DNA of 64,000 nt, from positions 1,364,001 to 1,428,000 of the forward strand of contig NZ_JACCFL010000001.1 of assembly GCF_013410375.1 (NCBI RefSeq), in the 5' to 3' direction. Both the position numbers and the translations under genes were made by a program. Origin of the DNA: Leifsonia shinshuensis (GTDB taxonomy: Bacteria; Actinomycetota; Actinomycetes; Actinomycetales; Microbacteriaceae). Positions 8,943 through 17,918 of this stretch are shown here, one piece after another; the first letter of the stretch is position 1; every line of letters begins with the position of its first letter. The notes below the pieces were generated by a model. The model made no database searches. It worked only from the letters and a program-made list of their open reading frames with translations, and was not told the DNA's origin.

Positions 8943-10436
8943 TCAGCGCGCGCTCTGAAGCACGCCGACGTCGGCCAGGCCGTCCCCCACCGCGATGGTC
9001 GGCACGTCGAACACCTGCACCTCGCGCTCCGGCAGCGCGTAGGCGGGCCAGCCCGGGTCGCCGGTGGCGATGAACCGCACCGCGGCGCCGTGCACCTCGT
9101 CGGCGAGGGAGGCCGGCGGCTCGTCGCCCGCGATGTACGACACCCGCTCGCTGTCCAGGCAGTCGAAGAAGAACGGCACGTCGAGGCAGTGCACGGCCGC
9201 GCCGAAGGTGGGCGACGCCCACGCGAACCGGTAGACCCAGGCGGGCGTGCCGGCCGCGGCGCGGGATTCGGCGATCTCCCGCGCGGGCGCCCGGAACATC
9301 GCGTCGGTGACGAACTGCCCGAGCATCCCGGCCGTGTCGAGGCCGGGGTGGGCGGCGACATAGGCGCCCGCCGCCTCCTGCGGGACGCCGACCGCGGTCA
9401 GCAGGCCGGCCGGGTCGGCGTCCGCCAGCGTCTCGCGCAGATCGGACACGGCCATGTTGAACTCGTTGTCGGTGGCGCCGAGCACCAGTCCCTTGTCGGC
9501 GCCGACACCGTCCGCGATAGCCGCGGCGATGGGCGCGGGCACGAGGTCGCCGTCCACGACCGGAGCCCAGCGCAGCGCGGACCCGGAGGCGAGCGCGCGC
9601 AGCGGGGCGAGCGGGTCCGCCGGCGCCTCCGGGGAGGTGACCGCGTCGTCCTCGCCCTGCAGCGCGAGGATCCGCTCCTCGGTCAGCGTGGACAGCCCGG
9701 CGCGGGTCGGCTCGACCCCGGCCGCGGCGGCGAGGGCGCGGCCGTAGCGCTCGGCGTCCGCCGGCGTCACGCTCGCGGTCGTGCCCGAGATCGAGTAGAC
9801 GCGCTGGAACAGGCTCGCCGCCCGCGGCACGGTCAGCAGGGTGAGCACGGCGCCGCCGCCGGCGGACTGGCCGGCGATCGTGACCTGCGCCGGGTCGCCG
9901 CCGAAGGCCGCGATGTTGTCGCGCACCCACTCCAGCGCCAGGATCCAGTCCAGGATGCCGCGGTTGGCCGGGGCGTCCTCGATCCAGCCGAAGCCGTCGA
10001 AGCCGAGCCGGTAGGACACGCTCACGGTCACCACGCCGTCGCGGTTGAACGCCGCGCCGTCGTACCAGGGGCTGGCCGGCGAGCCGGCGACGTAGCCGCC
10101 GCCGTGGATGTAGACGAGCACCGGCAGCTTCGCGTCGGTGTCTCCGGGGCGCGGGGTGAAGACGTCCACATTGAGCGTCGACTCGCCGGGGTAGGACGGC
10201 TCGGGGATGAGCGTGATCTCCGCGAGCGCCTTGCGCTGCGGAGTGGCGCCGTGCTCGCCGGCGTCGCGGACGCCCTCCCACGGCCGGTGCGGCACCGGGG
10301 CGGCGAAGCGGAGGTCGCCGACCGGCGGCTCCGCGAACGGGATGCCGAGGAACGCGGCGGAGCCGTCGCGCCACCGGCCGCGCACACGGCCTGCCGTCGT
10401 GGCGACCTCGGGTCGGTCGAGAGTGCTGTCTGTCAC
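8943..10436 (-). CDS. Type B carboxylesterase
   Basis: Serine hydrolase of the cholinesterase/p-nitrobenzyl-esterase family, 497 residues as usual. It has the N-terminal block FLGIPFAEPPVGDLRF, the oxyanion segment VYIHGGGYVAGSP and the nucleophile elbow IAGQSAGGGA. A Glu in TDNEFN and the His in AVHCLDVPFFF complete the triad. No signal peptide is visible, so it acts in the cytoplasm. Its GTG start follows GGAGAA and lies 13 nt after the MFS transporter stop, so transporter and esterase form an operon. An esterified carbohydrate or aromatic ester taken up by that transporter is a plausible substrate (inference). Confidence 0.9.
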   Translation of the reverse strand: MTDSTLDRPEVATTAGRVRGRWRDGSAAFLGIPFAEPPVGDLRFAAPVPHRPWEGVRDAGEHGATPQRKALAEITLIPEPSYPGESTLNVDVFTPRPGDTDAKLPVLVYIHGGGYVAGSPASPWYDGAAFNRDGVVTVSVSYRLGFDGFGWIEDAPANRGILDWILALEWVRDNIAAFGGDPAQVTIAGQSAGGGAVLTLLTVPRAASLFQRVYSISGTTASVTPADAERYGRALAAAAGVEPTRAGLSTLTEERILALQGEDDAVTSPEAPADPLAPLRALASGSALRWAPVVDGDLVPAPIAAAIADGVGADKGLVLGATDNEFNMAVSDLRETLADADPAGLLTAVGVPQEAAGAYVAAHPGLDTAGMLGQFVTDAMFRAPAREIAESRAAAGTPAWVYRFAWASPTFGAAVHCLDVPFFFDCLDSERVSYIAGDEPPASLADEVHGAAVRFIATGDPGWPAYALPEREVQVFDVPTIAVGDGLADVGVLQSAR

Positions 10437-10449
10437 GGGGTTCTCCTTC

Positions 10450-11763
10450 TCAGCGGACGGACTTGATGGGGATGAGGACGAGGGCGGCCACGGCGACGCA
10501 CACCATCGCGAAGACGAACAGGGCCGGGTAGCCGCCGAGCACGCCGATCAGGAGCGCCGCGATCGCCGGGCTGAGCGCCTGCGGGATGTTGGTCGCCACG
10601 TTCAGGATGCCGAGGTCCTTGGCGGCCGAGACGCCGCCGCCGGGCAGCACCTCGGTCATCAGCGCGGTGTCGCACGCCATGTAGAGACCGAAGCCGAAGC
10701 CGTTGATCGCCGACATCAGCAGCATCCCGGTGATGGTCGGCATCAGCAGCGGCATCGCGAGGCCGACGACCATGAGCACCGAGGCCAGGTAGATGAAGAC
10801 CTTGCGGCGGCCGAGCTTGTCGCTCAGCCAGCCGGCGAGCGAGACCGACACGACGGTGGTGACCAGCGACGCGACGCTGATCACGCCGATCTGGGCGTTG
10901 GCCTGCTTCAGCGACATCCCGATGTAGTCGGTGAGGATGAAGAGCTGGTAGCTGAACGCCACGAAGTAGCCGAGGATGAACAGGAACCGCGCGGCGAACG
11001 CCCACGCGAAGTCGGGGTGCTTGCGCGGGTTGATCCAGAAGCCGGCGAAGAAGGCCTTCCAGCGGAACGGCGGCAGTTCGATGCCCGTGCTGGAGTAGTC
11101 CCGGTTGAACAGGACGAAGCCGAGCGTGACCAGGAGCACGACGATCCCGAACGCGGAGTAGGCGAGGCCGACGTTCGCGGCGAGGACGCCGGCCACGATG
11201 ACGCCGATGGTGCTGCCGGCCATGGTTCCGATGCCGACCATCGCGGACGCCGCGCCGCGGCGGCTGCGCGGGAAGCGGTCGGGCGTGATGGCGCTGAGCG
11301 GGCCCTGCATCGCGTTGAGGGCGACCTGGATGACGACCCAGAACACGGTGATCCAGAGGATGGACTGCAGCGAACCCAGGCCGATCAGGAAGACGGCGGC
11401 GACTGCGGTGCCGATCACCATCCACGGCGCCCGGCGGCCCATCCGGGAGCGGGTGCGGTCGCTGAACGCGCCGACGATCGGCTGGGCGAACAGGGTGAAC
11501 ACGAAGGAGGTCGTGGTCACGATCGCCAGGTTGGCCACCTTGTGCGCCGGGTCGATGTTCGTGACCTGGTTGGGCAGCAGCACGCTGATCAGGCCCGCGT
11601 AGGTCGCGAAGAGCACAAGGGAGGTGATCGCGAGCGAGGGCAGGAGTCCGCGGCGGGCGAGCGGGCTGAGGGTGCCCGCGGTGTCGGCCGAGTCGGGGAG
11701 GGCGTCGGCGCCGGTTGCGGAGACGGGCGCGGGGTCTGGTGAGCTCGATGACATCGTCGTCAC
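10450..11763 (-). CDS. MFS transporter, sugar-cation symporter-like
   Basis: Twelve-helix membrane transporter of 437 residues from the GTG at 11763, which has an AAAGGACC ribosome-binding site just upstream. An ATG at 11817 would add an unlikely leader. The loop after helix 2 reads FSDRTRSRMGRRAPWMV, the pattern of GPH/sucrose-type sugar symporters. The first 35 residues are a Ser/Asp/Ala-rich cytoplasmic tail. It is followed by a carboxylesterase and preceded by a ROK repressor on the same strand, so an inducible uptake role is likely; the substrate is not readable. Confidence 0.88.
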   Translation of the reverse strand: MTTMSSSSPDPAPVSATGADALPDSADTAGTLSPLARRGLLPSLAITSLVLFATYAGLISVLLPNQVTNIDPAHKVANLAIVTTTSFVFTLFAQPIVGAFSDRTRSRMGRRAPWMVIGTAVAAVFLIGLGSLQSILWITVFWVVIQVALNAMQGPLSAITPDRFPRSRRGAASAMVGIGTMAGSTIGVIVAGVLAANVGLAYSAFGIVVLLVTLGFVLFNRDYSSTGIELPPFRWKAFFAGFWINPRKHPDFAWAFAARFLFILGYFVAFSYQLFILTDYIGMSLKQANAQIGVISVASLVTTVVSVSLAGWLSDKLGRRKVFIYLASVLMVVGLAMPLLMPTITGMLLMSAINGFGFGLYMACDTALMTEVLPGGGVSAAKDLGILNVATNIPQALSPAIAALLIGVLGGYPALFVFAMVCVAVAALVLIPIKSVR

Positions 11764-11797
11764 GGTCGGTCCTTTCGGGGAATGGTTACCCGCGTAA

Positions 11798-11814
11798 GCA
11801 TGACGCATCCATGC
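11798..11814. promoter_or_regulatory. Inverted repeat upstream of the MFS-esterase operon
   Basis: GCATG (11798-11802) and CATGC (11810-11814) are 5-bp inverted arms around a 7-nt centre, in the 70-bp gap between the ROK gene and the transporter. It could be the ROK operator, but no ROK consensus was matched. Confidence 0.3.
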
Positions 11815-11833
11815 CATTAATTCAAGCGTCGAA

Positions 11834-13087
11834 TCAAATCGTGACCGACGCGGAGTCGAGGGACGACAGAGCTAGCGGATCGTCGAGCAGGGCGTCGCGG
11901 GCGGCGCGCGCCGCCCCGAGCAGCGCGGCGTCCTCGCCCAGCCGGCCGGGCACCACCGCGATCGGCGTCGCGGTCGCGGCGATCGTCCAGCCGTCCTCCG
12001 CGAACGCCGTGGCGATGGGAGCGCACAGCTCCGCCCAGTAGCCGCCCAGGACGATGAGGTCGGGGTCGACGGTCATCGCGACGATGCGGAGGGTGTGCGC
12101 GATCCACGGCACGGCGGCCTCCCACGCCGCGCTCGCCCGGGGCTCGCCGGCCCGCACGCGGGCGACGAGCTCGCGCAGCGCCTCGGTCAGGCCGCGCTCG
12201 GCGACCTCAGCGGCCAGGCCCGCCTCGGCGAGCACCAGGTCGGGTCCGGCGACCGTCACCAGACAGCCGCGCTGGCCGCACAGGCAGCGCGGGCCGCCCG
12301 GGACCACAGCGATGTGGCCGAAGGCGCCGGCGAATCCGTGCGCGCCGGCGACGAGTGCGCCGTCCGCGACCACGGCGCCGCCGATGCCGGAGTTGCTCTT
12401 GGCATAGACCAGGTCGCGGACACCCTCGCCCGCGGCCTCCAGCTCCGCGAGCTCGGCCAGCGCCGCCACGGTGCCGTCGCTCGCGAGGGAGGCGGGCGGC
12501 AGCCCGGGGACGCGGCGGCGCAGCCCGCCCAGCACGTCCACCGCCCCCCACTCGAAGTCGGTGTCGGCCACCACCACGGGAGGCGTGCCGCCGATCGGCG
12601 CGAACACCACCACCGTGAGCGCGGCCACCCTCCGGCCGAGCCCGGCCGCGCCGTCGAGCGCCCGGGCCAGCACCCGGGCGAGCACGTCGAGGACGCGCTC
12701 CGGGTCGCCCATCGGCCGGCCGTGGTGCTCGGCGGCCCGGAACAGCGCGTGGCCGTCCACCGCCGTGAGCAGCGCCGTCGCCTGGTCCGCGTCGAGCTGG
12801 AGGACGAGCAGCGCCACGTCGTCGGCCGCCAGCCGCAGCAGGGTGAGCGGGCGTCCGCGCGCCGCCGACCCGCGTGAGGCGGCTTCCGGCTCCTCCGTCT
12901 CCCGCACGACCCCGGCCTCCACGAGGGCGGCCACGAGCGCCGTCACCGATCCGCGGGCGAGCCCGGTGGCGTCCGCGAGCTGGCTGCGCGACTGCGGACC
13001 GCGGTCGGCGAGGCGGTGCGCCACGAGCGCCAGGTTGTGCCGGCGCACGTCGGCCGAGACCAGAGAACCGGACGGGGAGGACGCCAT
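11834..13087 (-). CDS. ROK-family transcriptional regulator
   Basis: 417-residue NagC/XylR-type repressor. An N-terminal winged HTH (RSQLADATGLARGSVTALV, residues about 38-56) is fused to an actin-like ROK sugar-sensing domain. The ROK zinc motif CLCGQRGC is present, and the glycine-rich GGYWAELCAPIATAF region is near the C-terminus. The ATG at 13087 gives MASSPSGS. Upstream in-frame codons belong to an unlikely extension over the tsaB promoter. It probably controls the MFS-esterase genes directly downstream in response to a sugar or derivative. Confidence 0.9.
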   Translation of the reverse strand: MASSPSGSLVSADVRRHNLALVAHRLADRGPQSRSQLADATGLARGSVTALVAALVEAGVVRETEEPEAASRGSAARGRPLTLLRLAADDVALLVLQLDADQATALLTAVDGHALFRAAEHHGRPMGDPERVLDVLARVLARALDGAAGLGRRVAALTVVVFAPIGGTPPVVVADTDFEWGAVDVLGGLRRRVPGLPPASLASDGTVAALAELAELEAAGEGVRDLVYAKSNSGIGGAVVADGALVAGAHGFAGAFGHIAVVPGGPRCLCGQRGCLVTVAGPDLVLAEAGLAAEVAERGLTEALRELVARVRAGEPRASAAWEAAVPWIAHTLRIVAMTVDPDLIVLGGYWAELCAPIATAFAEDGWTIAATATPIAVVPGRLGEDAALLGAARAARDALLDDPLALSSLDSASVTI

Positions 13088-13156
13088 GCCGACAGCTTCG
13101 CACACCGGACCACTCGCCAGGTCCGCGGCGGTGCGCATCCCGCTTAGGCTGGAGGC

Positions 13157-13777
13157 ATGCTCCTCGCCATCGACACCTCCGCGGGCACGAGTGTCGCCGT
13201 GGTCGACCGGGACGGCGGCGTCCTCGCCGAGGTCACCGAGCCCGACACCATGCGGCACGCCGAGGTGATCGGCGACCTCATCGCCGCGGCGCTCGACGCG
13301 TCGGGGACGCTCGTCGGCGAGCTCTCCGGCGTGGTCGCCGGGATGGGACCGGGACCGTTCACCGGGCTCCGGGTCGGCATCGCCGCCGCGACGGCCTTCG
13401 CGTTCGGAGCCGGGCGCCCGCTCGTGCCCGTCGTCAGCCACGACGCGGTCGCGTACGAGCGCTACCTCGCGGGCCACGACGGGCCCCTTCTCGTCGTCAC
13501 CGACGCGCGCCGCCGGGAGCGGTACTGGACGGCGTACTCCGGCGTCGACGAGCACGGCCTCCCGGTGCGACTCGACGGCCCGGGGCTGGACAAGCCGGAC
13601 GCCCTGCCGCACCCCGACCTGCCGCGCGAGGAGGCCGCGACGGTCTCGGCCGGCCTGCTCGGGATGATCGCGGAGCTGCGCTTCGCCGCCGGCCTCCCGT
13701 TCGACCGCGACGAGCCGCTGTACCTGCGCTCGCCGGATGTCACACTCTCCGCCGGGCCGAAGCGGGTGAGCGCGTGA
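13157..13777 (+). CDS. tsaB: t6A-synthesis scaffold protein TsaB
   Basis: Actin-fold partner of TsaD in t6A37 tRNA modification, 206 residues. It starts [20 protein letters not shown] and has the family hallmark [17 protein letters not shown] near residues 66-83. TAGGCT (13145-13150) lies 6 nt before the ATG, so the message is probably leaderless, although GGAGG directly before the ATG could also act as a close Shine-Dalgarno. Divergent from the ROK gene and coupled to rimI by a GTGA overlap. Confidence 0.95.
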   Translation: MLLAIDTSAGTSVAVVDRDGGVLAEVTEPDTMRHAEVIGDLIAAALDASGTLVGELSGVVAGMGPGPFTGLRVGIAAATAFAFGAGRPLVPVVSHDAVAYERYLAGHDGPLLVVTDARRRERYWTAYSGVDEHGLPVRLDGPGLDKPDALPHPDLPREEAATVSAGLLGMIAELRFAAGLPFDRDEPLYLRSPDVTLSAGPKRVSA

Positions 13778-14280
13778 GCGAGGCGGCCGCCGGCGCTCCG
13801 TCCTGGCAGCTCCGCCGCGCCACCGAGGCCGACGTCGGCGCCATCATGCAACTGGAGCGGGCGACGTTCGTCACGGACGCCTGGTCGGAGCATTCGATGC
13901 GCACGGAGGTGACCGGCCCGCACGGCTACTACCTGGTGGCCGTCGGCGTCGACGACCCGCAGCGCATCGACGGCTACGCCGGGCTGCTCGCCCCGCGCGG
14001 CGCAGGCGAGGGCGACATCCAGACCATCGCCGTCGCGCCGCGGGCGCGCCGTCACGGCCTCGGCCGCGCGCTCATGCTCGCGCTCATCGGGGAGGCCCGC
14101 AACCGCGGGGCCCGCGAGGTCTTCCTGGAGGTGCGCGCGGACAACCCCGGCGCGCAGACCCTGTACCGCGCGCTCGGCTTCGAGGAGATCGGCGTGCGCC
14201 CGCGCTACTACCAGCCAGACGGGGTGGATGCGATCGTCATGCGCCTCGCCGTCCCGACCCCGGAGACTACGATCGCATGA
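13774..14280 (+). CDS. rimI: Ribosomal-protein-alanine N-acetyltransferase RimI
   Basis: GNAT-fold enzyme that in enterobacteria acetylates the N-terminal Ala of S18. It has 168 residues. The acetyl-CoA loop is [20 protein letters not shown], and the C-terminal block [23 protein letters not shown] is typical. The GTG start is set by overlap with the tsaB stop, and its own stop overlaps the tsaD ATG. The tsaB-rimI-tsaD order is common in actinobacteria; in some lineages the two are fused. Confidence 0.93.
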   Translation: MSEAAAGAPSWQLRRATEADVGAIMQLERATFVTDAWSEHSMRTEVTGPHGYYLVAVGVDDPQRIDGYAGLLAPRGAGEGDIQTIAVAPRARRHGLGRALMLALIGEARNRGAREVFLEVRADNPGAQTLYRALGFEEIGVRPRYYQPDGVDAIVMRLAVPTPETTIA

Positions 14281-15368
14281 ACGCCCAGAACTCCTCGCAC
14301 GGCGACGGCCCGCTCGTGCTCGGCATCGAGACGTCCTGCGACGAGACCGGCGTCGGCATCGTCCGCGGCACCACGCTGCTCTCCAACACCATCGCCTCCT
14401 CGATGGAGGAGCATGCGCGCTACGGCGGCGTCGTCCCCGAGGTCGCGGCCCGCGCGCACCTGGAGGCGCTCACGCCCACGCTGCGCACCGCCGTCGCCGA
14501 CGCCGGGATCGACCTGGCGGACGTCGACGCGATCGCGGTGACCAGCGGGCCCGGGCTGTCCGGAGCGCTGATGGTCGGCGTCGGCGCCGCGAAGGCGCTG
14601 GCGCTGTCGCTGAGGAAGCCGCTGTACGCCGTGAACCACCTCGTCGGGCACGTCGGGGCGGACGTCCTCGACGCCGCGGGCGGTCCGGGCCACCCGGTCG
14701 AGGTGCCGACGGTGGCACTGCTTGTGTCCGGCGGCCACACCTCGCTGCTGCTCGTGCGCGACCTGGTGTCCGACGTCGAGCTGCTCGGCGAGACCATCGA
14801 CGACGCAGCGGGGGAGGCCTTCGACAAGGTCGCGCGCGTGCTCGGCCTCCCGTACCCGGGCGGCCCGCAGATCGACCGGGTCGCCGCCGACGGCGACCCG
14901 CGCGCCATCCGCTTCCCGCGCGGGCTCACCAAGCCGAAGGACCTGGAGCGGCACCGCTACGACTTCTCCTTCTCCGGCCTGAAGACTGCGGTCGCCCGCT
15001 GGGTCGAGCAGCGGCAGGACGCGGGCGAGGAGGTCCCCGTGGCCGACGTCGCCGCGTCGTTCCGCGAGGCGGTGGCCGACGTGCTCATCACCAAGGCGCT
15101 CGCCGCGTGCCTGGACCACGGCGTGCCGCGCCTCCTGCTCGGCGGCGGCGTCGTCGCGAACGCGCGCGTGCGCCAGCTCGCCGTCCAGCGCGCGGCGGAG
15201 GCCGGCGTGACCCTGCGGATCCCCGCGCTCTCGCTCTGCACCGACAACGGTGCGATGATCGCGGCGCTCGGGGCGCAGCTCATCATGGCCGGCCGCGCGC
15301 CGAGCCGGCTCGACTTCGGCGCCGACTCGACGCTCCCGGTCACGGACATCCAGGTCGCCGCGCTCTGA
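14277..15368 (+). CDS. tsaD: tRNA N6-adenosine threonylcarbamoyltransferase
   Basis: Catalytic subunit transferring the threonylcarbamoyl group to A37 of ANN-decoding tRNAs. It has 363 residues. The start [14 protein letters not shown], the iron-binding [10 protein letters not shown] with its H-x3-H pair, the [11 protein letters not shown] strand and the C-terminal [13 protein letters not shown] with the third metal ligand Asp are all intact. The ATG overlaps the rimI stop (ATGA). With tsaB here and tsaE at 8350, the window contains all TsaBDE subunits; TsaC is elsewhere. Confidence 0.97.
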   Translation: MNAQNSSHGDGPLVLGIETSCDETGVGIVRGTTLLSNTIASSMEEHARYGGVVPEVAARAHLEALTPTLRTAVADAGIDLADVDAIAVTSGPGLSGALMVGVGAAKALALSLRKPLYAVNHLVGHVGADVLDAAGGPGHPVEVPTVALLVSGGHTSLLLVRDLVSDVELLGETIDDAAGEAFDKVARVLGLPYPGGPQIDRVAADGDPRAIRFPRGLTKPKDLERHRYDFSFSGLKTAVARWVEQRQDAGEEVPVADVAASFREAVADVLITKALAACLDHGVPRLLLGGGVVANARVRQLAVQRAAEAGVTLRIPALSLCTDNGAMIAALGAQLIMAGRAPSRLDFGADSTLPVTDIQVAAL

Positions 15369-15545
15369 GCCGTCGCCGGTCGCCCGCGCCGGGGCCGGTG
15401 GGCGCGCCGTCACACGGCGATTCCATGCGTTGACACGCCGTCCCGCCGCTGAGACGATGGAATCGGTACAGGATTTTCTCAGGAACTCACCAGAGAGCCG
15501 GGGATCCGAAGAGCCGAACACCCACCAGAGAGGGAGATGGGCAGC

Positions 15546-16187
15546 ATGTCCGATCCGAACACCCCGTCAGGCGCAGCAGAGCCCGAAGGAACGGACGGCA
15601 GCACGCCGGCCCAGCCGGTTCCGCCGTCCTCCGACATCCCACCCGCAGCCACGCCGGACGGCGTCCCGCCGACGCCGCCGGTCGCGCCTCCCGTGCAGCC
15701 GGCGCAACCCACCGCGCCCGGTTACGGCGCGCCGCAGCAGCCCTATGGCCAGCAGCCGCAGCAGCCTTACGGTCAGCAGCCGCAGCAGCCCTATGGCCAG
15801 CAGCCGCAGCAGCCGTACGGCCAGCAGCCCTACGGCCAGCAGCCGCAGCAGCCCTACGGCCAGCCGGCGTACGGTCAGCCCGCGCCGGGCTACGCCCAGC
15901 CGTACGCGGCGGCGCCGGCGACCAAGTCGCCGATCCTCAGCATCCTGTCGCTCGTCGGCGGCATCCTCGGCGTGATCCTGAACTTCGTCTACGGGATCGG
16001 GTTCCTGTTCGCCGTGGCCGCGATCGTCCTCGGCTTCATCGGGCGCAACAAGGAGCCGCAGGCCAGGGGGTTCTGGCTCACCGGCATCATCCTCGGCTTC
16101 GTCGGCGTCGCGATCGCGATCGTCGTCTGGATCGCGGTCGCGATCTTCCTGGCCAACTTCAGCTCGACCTACCGGTACGGCGGCTAG
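15546..16187 (+). CDS. DUF4190-like membrane protein with PYGQQPQQ repeats
   Basis: A 213-residue protein from the ATG at 15546, which has GAGGGAG 9 nt upstream; the ATG at 15537 abuts that site and is less likely. Residues about 1-60 are Pro/Ala-rich, followed by five to six PYGQQPQQ units and then two hydrophobic helices (ILSILSLVGGILGVILNFVY and FWLTGIILGFVGVAIAIVVW). The layout matches actinobacterial DUF4190/DUF4352-type envelope proteins. TTGACA (15430-15435) spaced 17 nt from GACGAT may be its promoter. Function unknown. Confidence 0.8.
   Translation: MSDPNTPSGAAEPEGTDGSTPAQPVPPSSDIPPAATPDGVPPTPPVAPPVQPAQPTAPGYGAPQQPYGQQPQQPYGQQPQQPYGQQPQQPYGQQPYGQQPQQPYGQPAYGQPAPGYAQPYAAAPATKSPILSILSLVGGILGVILNFVYGIGFLFAVAAIVLGFIGRNKEPQARGFWLTGIILGFVGVAIAIVVWIAVAIFLANFSSTYRYGG
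15735..15869 (+). repeat. 24-bp tandem repeat encoding PYGQQPQQ
   Basis: Four full 24-bp units start at 15735, 15759, 15783 and 15807, followed by a 15-bp partial unit (15831-15845) and a last diverged unit (15846-15869). Unit core is CAGCAGCCCTATGGCCAG with synonymous variation. Copy number is expected to vary between strains. Confidence 0.85.
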
Positions 16188-17371
16188 AGCCGTTCGGCGA
16201 GCAGTGCGGTGTGACGTCCGGCGACCCGGGTGAGGATCAGGGTCGCCGGGCGGTCGCCCGCGAGCTTGAGGCGCGTCCGGAGCGCGGCGGGGTCGACGTC
16301 CACGCCGCGCTTCTTGATCTCCAGCGCGCCGATCCCGCGGGCGCGCAGCGCCTTCCTGAGGTCCTTCTCCGCGAACGGCAGCGTCTCCACGATGCGGAAG
16401 CCGGCCGCGAACGGTGTCGCGACGGGCGCGTCCGCCGTGATGTAGGCGATGCCGTCGCCCAGCATCCGTCCGTCGAGCCGCCGGGCCAGGTCGCCGATCA
16501 GCCGGGCGCGGATGACCGCGCCGTCCGGCTCGTAGAGGTACTCGCCGAGGTCGCCGGCCTCGGCGTCCTCGCTGTCGGCCTCCGCCGTCAGCTCGTTCGC
16601 CTCGTCGCCGCGCAGCACGAGAGCGGCGCGCCGGATGCCGGACCGGGCGAGCGCGCCGAACCACAGCCCGAGCTCCACCACCTGGCCGTCGGCGGACACC
16701 CACTGCGCCTCCGCGGTGGACGGGATGAGGTCCCGGTCGAAGCCCGGGCCGAGCTTGAGCCCGACCGAGCGGCCTGTCGCCAGCTCGTACGCGAAGCCGA
16801 GCGACGGCGTGTAGTCGTCGGGGTCGGTGAGCCGGTCCGTGTCGGTGTGCCCCGCCGTGCGCCGGGCCGGATCGAGGAAGACGCCGTCGATGGCGCGCAG
16901 GCTGACGTCCTCGGCGCGGCGGTGCTCCACCGTCGCCGACGGGAAGGGGGCGAGGTTGAAGGCGGCGATCGCGGCCGTGACCTCGTCCGCGTCCACCGCC
17001 GTGACCTCCAGCTCGAGGGCGGCGAGGGCGAGAGCGTCGCCGCCGATCCCGCAGCCCAGGTCGGCGACGCGGGTCAGGCCGGCGGCGCGGAAGCGGCCCG
17101 CGTGGCGCGCCGCGACCGACAGGCGCGTCGCCTGCTCGAGCCCCGCCTCGGTGAACAGCATCCGGGAGGCGAACTCGCCGAACTTGCCGACCGCCTTCTT
17201 GCGGAGCTTCGCCTGGGTGAGGACCGCCGCGACGAGCCTGGGGGAGTGGCCCTGCTTGCGGAGGTCCGTGACCATCGCGAGCACGTCCTTCTGCGACCGG
17301 TACGGGGGCAGCGAGTCGAGCAGCCGCAGCCCTTCGGGGCTCAGCAGCTCGACGAGTTCGGACCGGTCCAT
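16184..17371 (-). CDS. Class I SAM-dependent methyltransferase with THUMP-like C-terminus
   Basis: About 395 residues. Motif I is VADLGCGIGGDALALAAL (near residue 95) and the post-I acidic motif is VTAVDADEVTAAIA. Motif IV is VFLDPARRTAG rather than NPPY. The C-terminal domain with LRARGIGALEIKKRGVD resembles the THUMP-like fold of this uncharacterised actinobacterial family. Substrate is probably RNA but unproven. I choose the ATG at 17371 because TACCGT (17384-17379, minus) lies 7 nt before it; a GTG at 17395 is the alternative. Its stop and the preceding gene's stop share one CTAG. Confidence 0.82.
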   Translation of the reverse strand: MDRSELVELLSPEGLRLLDSLPPYRSQKDVLAMVTDLRKQGHSPRLVAAVLTQAKLRKKAVGKFGEFASRMLFTEAGLEQATRLSVAARHAGRFRAAGLTRVADLGCGIGGDALALAALELEVTAVDADEVTAAIAAFNLAPFPSATVEHRRAEDVSLRAIDGVFLDPARRTAGHTDTDRLTDPDDYTPSLGFAYELATGRSVGLKLGPGFDRDLIPSTAEAQWVSADGQVVELGLWFGALARSGIRRAALVLRGDEANELTAEADSEDAEAGDLGEYLYEPDGAVIRARLIGDLARRLDGRMLGDGIAYITADAPVATPFAAGFRIVETLPFAEKDLRKALRARGIGALEIKKRGVDVDPAALRTRLKLAGDRPATLILTRVAGRHTALLAERL

Positions 17372-17400
17372 GTGCACCACGGTACCTTCTGGCACTCACG

Positions 17401-17430
17401 TTGCGTGACTGCTAACGCACCCCCTAGACT
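17401..17430 (+). promoter_or_regulatory. groES promoter
   Basis: TTGCGT (17401-17406), an 18-nt spacer and TAGACT (17425-17430). The predicted transcription start near 17437 falls inside the CIRCE-like element, as expected for HrcA repression. Confidence 0.65.
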
Positions 17431-17434
17431 CGTG

Positions 17435-17461
17435 TTAGCACTCTCCGTGCGAGTTTGCTAA
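17435..17461 (+). promoter_or_regulatory. CIRCE-like HrcA operator of groES
   Basis: The left arm TTAGCACTC (17435-17443) matches the CIRCE consensus perfectly. After the standard 9-nt spacer the right arm GTTTGCTAA (17453-17461) matches 7 of 9 positions. A further GCTAAC half-site lies upstream at 17411-17416. Confidence 0.8.
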
Positions 17462-17523
17462 CGCAAGCCGCGCAGACGCATTGAGTTCGCAAAGACTGAG
17501 TTCACCAAAGAAAGAGGTCAACC

Positions 17524-17820
17524 GTGTCGGTCTCCATCAAGCCGCTCGAAGATCGCATCGTCATCAAGCAGGTCGAGGCTGAGCAGACCACTGCTTCCGG
17601 TCTGGTCATCCCCGACACCGCCAAGGAGAAGCCCCAGGAGGGCGAGGTCGTCGCCGTCGGACCCGGCCGCATCGACGACAACGGCAACCGCGTCCCGCTC
17701 GACGTCGCCGTCGGCGACAAGGTGATCTACTCCAAGTACGGCGGCACCGAGGTCAAGTTCGGCGGCGAGGACTTCCTGGTCCTCTCGGCTCGCGACGTCC
17801 TCGCGGTCGTCGTCCGCTGA
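17524..17820 (+). CDS. groES: Co-chaperonin GroES
   Basis: 98-residue heptameric lid of the GroEL chaperonin. It has the start [19 protein letters not shown], the mobile loop [19 protein letters not shown] and the ending [15 protein letters not shown]. The GTG start has AAAGAGGT 5-8 nt upstream. It is monocistronic here: a strong terminator follows at once and no groEL is adjacent. The CIRCE-like operator indicates heat-shock control by HrcA, encoded elsewhere. Confidence 0.97.
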   Translation: MSVSIKPLEDRIVIKQVEAEQTTASGLVIPDTAKEKPQEGEVVAVGPGRIDDNGNRVPLDVAVGDKVIYSKYGGTEVKFGGEDFLVLSARDVLAVVVR

Positions 17821-17836
17821 CGCACCTTCTTTCGAC

Positions 17837-17866
17837 AAGGCCCGGGCGCTTTCGCGCCCGGGCCTT
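17837..17866 (+). terminator. groES terminator
   Basis: A perfect 13-bp stem (17837-17849 with 17854-17866, left arm AAGGCCCGGGCGC) closes a TTTC tetraloop 16 nt after the groES stop. Confidence 0.85.
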
Positions 17867-17918
17867 CGTCGTCTCCCGGTGACCGTGGGCGTCACCGGTT
17901 CGGAGTAGTGTCGTGGGA

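Noticed and set aside
8142..10466. 774-codon plus-strand frame
   Set aside because: It is antisense to the esterase, whose catalytic motifs are clear; Arg/Gly/Pro-rich composition is typical of shadow frames.
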